From positions 1 to 13,372 of the forward strand of contig DKGK01000030.1 in the NCBI GenBank assembly GCA_002453265.1: a stretch of DNA of 13,372 nt, read 5' to 3'. Each line of letters opens with the position of its first letter. Positions within the stretch are counted from its first letter, which is position 1. Below are positions 6,797 to 13,372 of the stretch, piece after piece. The position numbers and the translations under genes were made by a program. This DNA comes from Flavobacteriales bacterium UBA6772 (GTDB lineage: Bacteria > Bacteroidota > Bacteroidia > Flavobacteriales > UBA7430). Under the pieces are notes generated by a model, which was not told where the DNA came from, made no database searches, and saw only the letters and a list, made by a program, of their open reading frames with translations.

Positions 6797-9202
6797 ATGC
6801 GATTTCTACTGATTAGTACTATTTTACTGACTACATTTTTTCAATCTGTTGCACAAAATCATACCTGTGGTTTTACTGCACAAATGGAAGCTAGATATGC
6901 CGAAGAACCTTCTTTATTAGAAATGAGGGAAGTTTATGAACTAGAAATTCAACAGATTATTAATTCGAGGTCTAGCTTTGCACAAAAAAAAATTCCTGTT
7001 GTTGTACACGTAATTTACAACGATTCGTATTCTAATATTTCTACGAGTCAAGTATCGAGTGCTATTACAGCAATAAATGAAGATTTTAGTGCTTCTAATT
7101 CCGATTTTGGTGCTGTGGTATCGGCTTTTGGTAGTATAAGATCTAACTTAAACATAAGTTTTGAACTAGCTAATTTAGACCCTGACGGGAATACCACTTC
7201 TGGGATTACAAGAACACAATCTGACTTAACCGACAGCGCAGGAGAAAATGTTAAAGCATTGGTTAATTGGGATTCTAATATGTACCTAAATATATGGGTG
7301 GTAGATAATATAGAAAGTGGGGCAGGTGCTTATGCTTATTATCCAGGAACGGCTCCAAGTGGAAACGAAGGGATTGTTTGCCGTCATACTCAGTTTGGTA
7401 CTTTGGGAACTTCGAGTACTGGAAATTATGCTTCTACTACCTTAACACACGAAATAGGACACTACTTAAACCTTGCTCATACTTGGGGTAACTCTAATGA
7501 TGCTGGATTAGAGGATAACTGCTCAGGTGATGATAATGTAAGCGATACTCCTAATACAATAGGAGCATTATACAGTTGTAATACTAGTCAATCTACATGT
7601 GGTTCTTTAGATAATGTTCAAAATTATATGGACTATACCGATTGTACAAATATGTTTACTAACGGTCAAAGGTCTCGGGTACATGCAGCTTTACATTCGG
7701 CGCAAGGAGGTAGAGTAAATTTATGGCAACAAGAAAACCTTATTGCTACCGGTTTAGTAGATGATGAATCTTGTATAAACGAGTTAATTACAGTACAAAT
7801 TCAGACAGGAACTTATGCCAACGAAATTTCGTGGATAATAAAAGATTCCGCTAGCGAAGCAATTGCTGGTGGTGGTGGAACCTACAATAACAACTCAAAT
7901 TATTTTAATTCGTTTTGTTTAGCCCAAGGAACCTATACTTTTCAATCTATAGATTCTTATGGCGATGGATGGAATGGAGGTTCTTATTCTGTTAAAGATT
8001 GTAATAATGCAATTATTGCAAACAACACAAATCCATCTGGATCTGGTCAAACCGAAACTTTTACCGTTGCTAATTGTGGTTCTATTCCAGGTTGTACAAA
8101 TTTTGAAGCGACTAATTACAATCCACTTGCGAATGAAGATGACGGCTCTTGTTTGATTTCTGGCTGTACAGACTATAATGCCCCAAATTACAATCCAGAG
8201 GCAAATGAGGATGATGGTCATTGTATTTTATATGGTTGTACCGATGCAACGGCAATTAATTATAATGATCAAGCAACTACAGAAGACAATACTTGTGAAT
8301 ATGTCCAAGTACCTGACATTTTTAATTTTGAGCTTACTGGAGCAAATCACACTATTGTTCTTCCAATAGACATGCAATTTAACCTCCTAAATGAACCACT
8401 TTCTAATTCCGATATTATTGGTGTTTTTTACAACGACCAAAATGGAATTGAACACTGTGCCGGTTATGTTATTTGGCAAGGAACTACAAACACTATTGCT
8501 GCTCAAGGTGATGACTCTACAACAGATGAAATTGATGGGTTTTTGGTCGGTGAAACTTTTACCGTTAAAGTTTGGAATCAGTCGGAAGATTTGTACTACA
8601 ATTGTGTAGTAAATTACTTACAATCTATGCCAAACCAAGGCGAATATTCAACCAATGGAATTTCTGCAATAACAGATGGTTCTGCCATTCCGCCAGTTAC
8701 AAGTCAGCAAATAGACTTTACGGAGGGTTGGAGTCTTTTTGCGACCTATTTAGTACTCGAAAATATGGATATAGCCGATGCTCTTAGCCCAATTTATGAA
8801 AGTGTAGTTATTGCCAAAAATGCTGCTGGACTAGCTTATTTAGCAGGCTGGGATTTTAATGGAATTGGTGATTTGGTTTATGGCGAAGGTTATCAAATCA
8901 AGTTATCACAAAACGCTTCTTTAGAGCTTAATGGTACTTACAATTCACCAGAACTAGCTCAAGTTACACTTACAGAAGGCTGGAATATATTTGGGTATTT
9001 ACGTACACAGCAAGCCGATTGTATTGCCGTATTAGAATCTATAATTTCCGAAGTAGAAATTGTTAAAAATTCTGTTGGGTCAGCCTACTTACCCTTTTGG
9101 GGTTTTAACGCTATTGGTGACCTTAAACCTGGCGAGGGCTATCAAATAAAGATGAATAATACTGCAATATTAGAGTTTAACTCTAACTCACAAGCATATT
9201 AA
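6797..9202 (+). CDS. Secreted modular M43-family zinc metalloprotease
   Basis: Counting from the Met at 6797, the protein has 801 residues. A signal peptide MRFLLISTILLTTFFQSVAQ covers residues 1-20. The M43 (pappalysin/cytophagalysin-like) protease domain runs from about 66 (IPVVVHVIY) to 310, with zinc motif HEIGHYLNLAH (218-228) and Met-turn YMDY (277-280). After it come a beta module with DSYGDGWNGGSY (about 330-425), three 24-residue Cys/Asp repeats (432-503), another beta module with GVFYNDQNGIEHCAGY (about 505-625), and a duplicated C-terminal module (about 639-713 and 723-796). The enzyme should cut proteins outside the cell; the substrate is unknown. The Cys/Asp repeats and end modules suggest secretion by the type IX system, though no classical C-terminal sorting domain is obvious. 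An upstream in-frame ATG at 6722 would add 25 residues with a second hydrophobic stretch and is less likely. Confidence 0.9.
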   Translation: MRFLLISTILLTTFFQSVAQNHTCGFTAQMEARYAEEPSLLEMREVYELEIQQIINSRSSFAQKKIPVVVHVIYNDSYSNISTSQVSSAITAINEDFSASNSDFGAVVSAFGSIRSNLNISFELANLDPDGNTTSGITRTQSDLTDSAGENVKALVNWDSNMYLNIWVVDNIESGAGAYAYYPGTAPSGNEGIVCRHTQFGTLGTSSTGNYASTTLTHEIGHYLNLAHTWGNSNDAGLEDNCSGDDNVSDTPNTIGALYSCNTSQSTCGSLDNVQNYMDYTDCTNMFTNGQRSRVHAALHSAQGGRVNLWQQENLIATGLVDDESCINELITVQIQTGTYANEISWIIKDSASEAIAGGGGTYNNNSNYFNSFCLAQGTYTFQSIDSYGDGWNGGSYSVKDCNNAIIANNTNPSGSGQTETFTVANCGSIPGCTNFEATNYNPLANEDDGSCLISGCTDYNAPNYNPEANEDDGHCILYGCTDATAINYNDQATTEDNTCEYVQVPDIFNFELTGANHTIVLPIDMQFNLLNEPLSNSDIIGVFYNDQNGIEHCAGYVIWQGTTNTIAAQGDDSTTDEIDGFLVGETFTVKVWNQSEDLYYNCVVNYLQSMPNQGEYSTNGISAITDGSAIPPVTSQQIDFTEGWSLFATYLVLENMDIADALSPIYESVVIAKNAAGLAYLAGWDFNGIGDLVYGEGYQIKLSQNASLELNGTYNSPELAQVTLTEGWNIFGYLRTQQADCIAVLESIISEVEIVKNSVGSAYLPFWGFNAIGDLKPGEGYQIKMNNTAILEFNSNSQAY
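8090..8305 (+). repeat. Three in-frame 72-base repeats encoding GCTD-type units
   Basis: Three tandem units start at 8090, 8162 and 8234, exactly 72 bases (24 residues) apart. Each encodes a unit of the form GCT(D/N)-x4-NYN-x2-A-x3-D-(G/N)-x-C: the first has GCTNFEATNYNP, the second GCTDYNAPNYNP, the third GCTDATAINYND. Each unit has two Cys and several Asp/Glu, which suits a disulphide-closed, calcium-binding linker. Repeats of this kind are common in secreted Bacteroidota proteins. The DNA copies have diverged, so this is an old duplication. Confidence 0.85.
8711..9184 (+). repeat. Duplicated C-terminal module of the M43 protein
   Basis: Two copies of about 75 residues lie about 83 residues apart (8711-8935 and 8963-9184). 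Both carry TEGW near the start, then a KN-x2-G-x-AYL segment, W-x-FN-x-IGDL, GEGYQIK and a closing L-E-x-N strand. They form the end of the chain. I recall similar units at the ends of other large marine Bacteroidota surface proteins, but know no assigned function; cell-surface attachment or sorting is an inference. Confidence 0.75.
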
Positions 9203-9258
9203 TAGAGCTTTTTGAAATTTTCTTTTTGCACTTAAATTAATGAATAAGGCATCATAAT

Positions 9259-9293
9259 GTTGTTTTAACTATTTTTAGTTAAAGTTAAACAAC
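9259..9293. other. Hairpin downstream of the M43 gene
   Basis: GTTGTTT (9259-9265) and TAACTA (9266-9271) pair with TAGTTA (9276-9281) and AAACAAC (9287-9293) around a TTTT loop, leaving a five-base bulge AAGTT on the right arm. It sits 57 bases after the M43 stop codon, so it may mark the transcript end, but no T-run follows on the plus strand. Role uncertain. Confidence 0.4.
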
Positions 9294-9387
9294 AGTCTAT
9301 GCATATCTTTAGCTCATACATAAACTAAACCTTACTTACATAAGGCGATTAAAATTACATATATTTTAGGCATAAGCCTCAATGGCC

Positions 9388-9417
9388 TTGTACCTTTTAG
9401 ATAGATTATTATCTTTG
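9388..9417 (+). promoter_or_regulatory. Promoter of the DUF4199-glycosyltransferase cluster
   Basis: TTG (9388-9390), a 19-base spacer and TATCTTTG (9410-9417) match the Bacteroidota primary sigma-factor consensus TTG-N19-TAnnTTTG exactly. Transcription would begin near 9422-9425, leaving a leader of only about 15 bases before the ATG at 9439. A small AGGC-ATAA-GCCT palindrome (9368-9379) lies just upstream of the TTG element and could be a protein-binding site. Confidence 0.75.
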
Positions 9418-9438
9418 TTCGAAACAAATAAATTAAAT

Positions 9439-9975
9439 ATGTCTGAAGAATTAAAACAACACATCCTTAAACATGGTTTAACCCTTGGTGGAATATTAGT
9501 TGCCATTACTACATTTAGTTATATTGGAGGTCCAGAAATAGTTGCCAGTTACTCTGTTTCTATCGGCTCTTTAATCTTAATGATTGCTTTTCCTATTTAC
9601 CAAACGCGTAGATTTAGAACTACCCACGAAGGTTTTATTAGTTTTAGAGAAGCATTTTCTTCTAGTACAGGTATTTTAATTGCAGCAGGTTTTATAAACA
9701 CCTTTGCAAGTATTCTGCTTTACAATATTATAGATCCAGGTTTTGGAATAGAAGTAATGGACGCAATTATTAATAAAACCGTTGCTCAACTAGAAAGTAT
9801 AGGTGCAGAGGAATCGCTAATTGAAGAAACTATTAAATCTTTTGAAGGAAGTTCTAATTTTGATGTAATGAACATGTTTAAAGGTTACATTTTCTCTATA
9901 ATATTCTATACAGTATTTGGTCTTTTAGTAGCTGCATTTACAAAAAATGAAAAACCAATGTTTACCGAAGAATAA
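9439..9975 (+). CDS. DUF4199 family membrane protein
   Basis: The protein has 178 residues with four hydrophobic segments at about 11-29, 37-54, 74-96 and 147-167. Between segments two and three is the family signature QTRRFRTTHEGFISFREAF (55-73), and a soluble loop of about 50 residues lies before the last segment. This arrangement is that of DUF4199, a family mostly confined to Bacteroidota with no known function. The start at 9439 is preferred over an in-frame ATG at 9382 because a consensus promoter (9388-9417) lies inside that longer version and because MSEELKQHILKHGL is the usual family beginning. The next gene overlaps its last 29 bases or starts one base after it, so the two are co-expressed. 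A helper role for the adjacent glycosyltransferase is a guess from linkage. Confidence 0.9.
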   Translation: MSEELKQHILKHGLTLGGILVAITTFSYIGGPEIVASYSVSIGSLILMIAFPIYQTRRFRTTHEGFISFREAFSSSTGILIAAGFINTFASILLYNIIDPGFGIEVMDAIINKTVAQLESIGAEESLIEETIKSFEGSSNFDVMNMFKGYIFSIIFYTVFGLLVAAFTKNEKPMFTEE

Positions 9976-10921
9976 AGTGGAGAAACTACAGCTATCAATT
10001 TGTATTCCTCTATTTAATGAGGCAGAATCACTTCCTGAACTTCATGCATGGATAACACGCGTGATGAATGAAAATGCATATTCCTACGAAATTATTTTTG
10101 TGGATGATGGAAGTACCGATAATTCTTGGGAAATTATTGATGCTCTTGCTAAAGACAACAATTGTGTAATAGGAATTAAATTCCGAAGAAACTATGGGAA
10201 ATCAGCAGGACTTTATGTCGCCTTCGAAGCTGCCAAAGGTGATGTTATTATTACCATGGATGCCGATTTACAAGACAGTCCAGAAGAAATACCAGAGCTT
10301 TATAGAATGATTAAGGAAGATGGATTACATCTTGTTTCTGGCTATAAAGAAAAACGTTTCGATCCTTTAACAAAAACATTGCCTACTAAGTTATTTAACT
10401 GGGCTACCAGAAAAATGTCTGGTATTTCCTTAAACGACTTTAATTGTGGCTTAAAATCTTACGACCATAAAGTAGTTAAAAGCATAGAAGTTTATGGCGA
10501 AATGCACCGTTATATTCCTGTATTAGCTAAATGGGCAGGTTTCGATAAAATTGGACAAAAAGTAGTTCACCATCAAGAAAGAAAATACGGTATTACTAAA
10601 TTTGGGATGGAACGTTTCATTAACGGCTTTTTAGATTTATTTACCGTAATGTTTATTTCTAAATTTGGTAAAAAACCAATGCACCTTTTTGGCTTTTTAG
10701 GAGTGCTAAGTTTTTCGGTTGGTTTTGGAATTGCGATCTATTTAACATTTGTAAAATTTATGTGGCAAGTTTATAATATGACAGATAGACCCCTATTTTA
10801 TTTTGGTATGTTAGCTATGATTATTGGACTTCAGTTATTTATGACCGGATTTATTGCAGAGTTAATTGCACGTTCTAATTCTGAAAGGAATAACTACATA
10901 ATAGAAGATCGTCTTAATTAA
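9947..10921 (+). CDS. GT2 glycosyltransferase, polyprenyl-phosphate sugar type
   Basis: The protein has 324 residues. The N-terminal GT-A domain shows LSICIPLFNEAESL (16-29), FVDDGSTDNSW (51-61), the metal/nucleotide-sugar motif MDADLQD (104-110) and NDFNCGLKSYD (163-173). RKYGITKFGMERF (212-224) is a conserved membrane-proximal segment. Two transmembrane helices follow at about 246-268 and 282-306. This layout is that of DPM1/ArnC-like enzymes that move a sugar from a nucleotide donor onto a polyprenyl phosphate at the inner membrane, giving a donor for later glycosylation of cell-surface molecules. Sugar and acceptor cannot be read from the sequence. The ATG at 9947 overlaps the DUF4199 gene; GTG at 9977 would begin at MEKLQLSICIP, one base after that gene's stop, and fits homologous N-termini at least as well. 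Confidence 0.93.
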   Translation: MKNQCLPKNKVEKLQLSICIPLFNEAESLPELHAWITRVMNENAYSYEIIFVDDGSTDNSWEIIDALAKDNNCVIGIKFRRNYGKSAGLYVAFEAAKGDVIITMDADLQDSPEEIPELYRMIKEDGLHLVSGYKEKRFDPLTKTLPTKLFNWATRKMSGISLNDFNCGLKSYDHKVVKSIEVYGEMHRYIPVLAKWAGFDKIGQKVVHHQERKYGITKFGMERFINGFLDLFTVMFISKFGKKPMHLFGFLGVLSFSVGFGIAIYLTFVKFMWQVYNMTDRPLFYFGMLAMIIGLQLFMTGFIAELIARSNSERNNYIIEDRLN

Positions 10922-10935
10922 GATGCTTGCGAAAA

Positions 10936-12048
10936 ATGAAAATCATACTCATAGGTCCTGCATTTCCTCTTCGTGGAGGCATTGCAGATAGTAATCATTC
11001 CTTAGCTTTGGCTTTGCAAAAGCTAGGGCACGAGGTTATTATGCTTTCTTTTTCGCTTCAATATCCTTCCTTTTTATTTCCTGGTAAAAGTCAATACGAT
11101 TTACAAGGTTCAAAACCACCTATAGAAATTCGTACTTCTATAAATTCTGTAAATCCATTAACTTGGCTTAAAACTGCTTTCTGGCTAAAAAAACAAAAAC
11201 CAAATTTAGTAATTACTCGTTTTTGGTTGCCTTTTATGGGAGCTGCTTTAGGATCTATTTTAAAACTTTCGGGTTTAAAAAATAGTATCCCACTCATAGC
11301 TTTATGCGATAATGTTATACCGCACGAAAATAGAGTAGGAGACAAGGCTTTAACTTCCTATTTTCTAAAAGCGAATAATCGCTTTTTAGTGATGTCTAAA
11401 TCTGTTGGGAAAGATATTTCTAGCTTCGTAGAAAATGCAAAAATCAATTTTCATCCTCATCCGGTTTACGATCAGTTTGGAGATTTACAAGACAAATCCT
11501 CTGCCATAAAGAGTTTGAATCTGAATCCTGTTAAAAATTATATTTTGTTTTTTGGGTTTATTAGAAAATATAAAGGACTTGACTTATTACTTGAAGCACT
11601 CCCAACAATAAACAAAAATGTTGAGCTTTTAGTAGCTGGCGAGTTCTATGAATCCGAACTAGACTATAAACATTTAGTAGAGAAACTTGGTTTGAGTTCT
11701 AGAGTTCATTTCTTCGCAGACTTCATTCCTCAAGAAAATGTAGCCACTTTTTTCTCTGCCTGCGATATTTTAGTACAACCTTATAGATCTGCCACACAAA
11801 GTGGTGTCGCGCAAATTGCCTATCATTTTAACAAACCTATTTTGGTTACTAATGTAGGTGGCTTACCCGAAATTGTACCTCATAATAAAGTAGGTTATGT
11901 GGTTGAGGTGAACCCTATTGAAATTTCTAATGCCCTAAACGAATTCTACGATCTGGATAAAGAATTAGAATTTATAGAAAATATAAAACAGGAAAAGAAA
12001 AAATATTCTTGGAGTAATATGGCTAATCAAATCATTAACACTTTATAA
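10936..12048 (+). CDS. GT4-type glycosyltransferase (GT-B fold)
   Basis: The protein has 370 residues. The N-terminal domain starts MKIILIGPAFPLRGGIADSN, with the glycine-rich loop usual in GT4 enzymes. The C-terminal donor domain has ILFFGFIRKYKGLDLLLEAL (203-222), LLVAGEF (231-237), a DILVQPYRSATQSG stretch (277-290) and VTNVGGLPEIV (304-314). It should use a nucleotide sugar to extend a glycan or lipid-linked sugar at the cytoplasmic face of the membrane. The usual E-x7-E acceptor-phosphate motif reads Q288...Y296, so it is altered here. The ATG at 10936 is preferred to a TTG at 10927 since it begins exactly at the family N-terminus. It lies 14 bases behind the GT2 gene and belongs to the same cluster, so both probably act on one envelope glycan. 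Confidence 0.92.
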   Translation: MKIILIGPAFPLRGGIADSNHSLALALQKLGHEVIMLSFSLQYPSFLFPGKSQYDLQGSKPPIEIRTSINSVNPLTWLKTAFWLKKQKPNLVITRFWLPFMGAALGSILKLSGLKNSIPLIALCDNVIPHENRVGDKALTSYFLKANNRFLVMSKSVGKDISSFVENAKINFHPHPVYDQFGDLQDKSSAIKSLNLNPVKNYILFFGFIRKYKGLDLLLEALPTINKNVELLVAGEFYESELDYKHLVEKLGLSSRVHFFADFIPQENVATFFSACDILVQPYRSATQSGVAQIAYHFNKPILVTNVGGLPEIVPHNKVGYVVEVNPIEISNALNEFYDLDKELEFIENIKQEKKKYSWSNMANQIINTL

Positions 12049-12100
12049 CCTATTCTGTGTTTAATAAATGAGTACATTTAGGCTCTCAAAATTGACCACT

Positions 12101-13372
12101 ATGAAATTAAAAAATCTATTTGCTAGCTTGTTGTTTGTTCCTACATTTATTTTTGCACAATCGTTTAGTGTAGAAACAGAAGTAGAAAATTATTTACAAA
12201 AAAATAGCAATCAACTTGAACTAAGCCAAAACGACTTTCAAGACTACTCCATTTACCGAGAATACGAGAGTAAACAAACCAAACTAAAACACGTTTTTTT
12301 ACAACAAAACTTTTCGGGTATTCCAATACACAAAGCAGAAATCCGTTTACATTATAGAGCCGATAAAGGCTGGATGCAAACCCAAAATAGCTTTGTTTCT
12401 AATTTAGAGGATAAGCAAGTCTTTTCTCAAACAAGTTTAAACCAACTACAAGCTATAGAATCTGCTTGCCGGATTTTAGAAATTGACTATTCTAAACCAT
12501 CTAGAATTTCTAAAAAAAATGAAGAAACTACGCTTTATAAAGCACCATTTTCAATAGATGCAATTCCTGTTAAAGAAGCTTATTTCGAAATTAATAACAC
12601 GCTTAGAAAAGTGTGGGATTTAACCATTTACGAAAAAGATGCTACAGATTGTTGGAATGTTCTTGTTGATGCCAGTACTGGAGAGATCCTAAGAAAATAC
12701 AACTGGGTACAACACTGTTCTTTTAATGCAGAAAAAGCTTGTAGCCACAGTAGTCATGATAAAGTAGAAACTGTAGAAGCATTTATTGCCGCACCCATAG
12801 ATGGTCCTGCTTATAATGTATTTGCAATTCCTTTAGAAAGTCCTTCGCATGGAGACCGTACAATCGAAGTTTCGCCAAATAATGTAATAGCTTCTCCTTA
12901 CGGATGGCACGATACAAACGGAAATCCAGGTGCCGAATATTATATAACTAGAGGTAATAATGTGCATGCTTTTGCTGACTTAACAGACTCTAATACACCT
13001 CAAGACGATGAGCCTAATGGAGGGCTAGATTTAGTTTTCGATTTTCCTTTTGATGCTATGACAGAGCCAGACCAGAATTTAGATGCGGCTACCGTAAACT
13101 TATTCTACATGTCTAATATGATGCACGATGTTTGGTACCACTACGGATTTGACCCTGCTTCTGGGAACTTTCAGTATAATACTTATGGCGAAGGTGGTTT
13201 TGGAAATGATTATGTATTAGCTCAAGCACAAGACTCTAGTGGTGTAGATGAAAATATAGCTTTAAACAATGCTAACTTTTATACTCCTAATGATGGTAGT
13301 AATCCTGTTATGCAAATGTATATTTGGGATAAACAAGAAAATCCTTTTGACCTATTTACCGTTAACTCTCCT
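12101..13372 (+). CDS. Secreted M36 (fungalysin-type) metalloprotease, cut by window end
   Basis: The frame is open from the ATG at 12101 to the last base, giving 424 codons without a stop, so the 3' part is missing. A signal peptide MKLKNLFASLLFVPTFIFAQ opens the protein. An FTP-like propeptide region follows (HVFLQQNFSGIPIHKAEIR at 64-82) and a PepSY-like segment with WNVLVDASTGEIL (185-197). The start of the M36 catalytic domain is clear: ASPYGWHDTNG (264-274), TRGNNVHAF (283-291), NLFYMSNMMHDVWYHYGF (333-350), GNFQYN (355-360), GNDYVLAQAQD (368-378), NANFYTP (390-396) and MQMYIWD (404-410). The HExxH zinc site would come next, outside the window. In this family the propeptide keeps the enzyme inactive until it is cleaved after export. 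An in-frame ATG at 12068 would put 11 polar residues before the signal peptide and is less likely. The gene starts 52 bases behind the GT4 gene. Confidence 0.93.
   Translation, partial: MKLKNLFASLLFVPTFIFAQSFSVETEVENYLQKNSNQLELSQNDFQDYSIYREYESKQTKLKHVFLQQNFSGIPIHKAEIRLHYRADKGWMQTQNSFVSNLEDKQVFSQTSLNQLQAIESACRILEIDYSKPSRISKKNEETTLYKAPFSIDAIPVKEAYFEINNTLRKVWDLTIYEKDATDCWNVLVDASTGEILRKYNWVQHCSFNAEKACSHSSHDKVETVEAFIAAPIDGPAYNVFAIPLESPSHGDRTIEVSPNNVIASPYGWHDTNGNPGAEYYITRGNNVHAFADLTDSNTPQDDEPNGGLDLVFDFPFDAMTEPDQNLDAATVNLFYMSNMMHDVWYHYGFDPASGNFQYNTYGEGGFGNDYVLAQAQDSSGVDENIALNNANFYTPNDGSNPVMQMYIWDKQENPFDLFTVNSP

Noticed and set aside
7919..8221. Minus-strand open frame inside the M43 gene
   Set aside because: It lies opposite the repeat region, is rich in Ile/Trp/Arg as expected for a shadow frame, and shows no motif.
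8090..8305. Short regular repeats considered as a CRISPR array
   Set aside because: The 72-base period is in frame with a protein, the copies have diverged at DNA level, and they encode Cys/Asp protein repeats.

Overview
The window looks like chromosomal DNA from a member of the Bacteroidota, most likely class Flavobacteriia. The DNA is AT-rich, and secreted proteins have short signal peptides ending in F/V-A-Q. One promoter matches the Bacteroidota form TTG-N19-TAnnTTTG. The protein families (DUF2147, DUF4199 next to a GT2, M43 and M36 peptidases with Cys/Asp-rich repeats) are also typical of that group. The species cannot be named from the sequence.

Layout. Positions 1-161 hold the decayed 3' end of an insertion-sequence transposase, followed by a strong hairpin terminator (265-304). 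A tightly packed minus-strand block follows, in transcription order: nadC (NAD synthesis), a YihY/BrkB-type inner-membrane protein, a 1084-residue M1-type zinc peptidase with what looks like an outer-membrane beta-barrel tail, and a small secreted DUF2147 protein. The gaps are only 28, 44 and 16 bases, so they probably form one operon ending at the hairpin. Diverging from nadC is rlmH, a 23S rRNA methyltransferase. A gene-free stretch of about 400 bases follows (6391-6796) and contains an old inverted pair of a REP-like repeat.

The plus-strand right half begins with a large secreted M43 metalloprotease built from repeat modules. Next, behind a good promoter, comes a compact cluster of DUF4199 membrane protein, polyprenyl-phosphate-type GT2 glycosyltransferase and GT4 glycosyltransferase, which probably acts in envelope glycan synthesis. 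The window ends inside an M36 (fungalysin-type) secreted metalloprotease whose zinc site lies beyond the edge.

The left half is a mixture of housekeeping and envelope genes. The right half concerns the cell surface and secreted proteolysis. Three different zinc-metallopeptidase families (M1, M43, M36) occur within 13 kb. I do not see a clearly new defence or mobile system. The most unusual item is the M1 peptidase joined to a putative Omp85-like barrel. The module architecture of the M43 protein and the inverted repeat relic are next.
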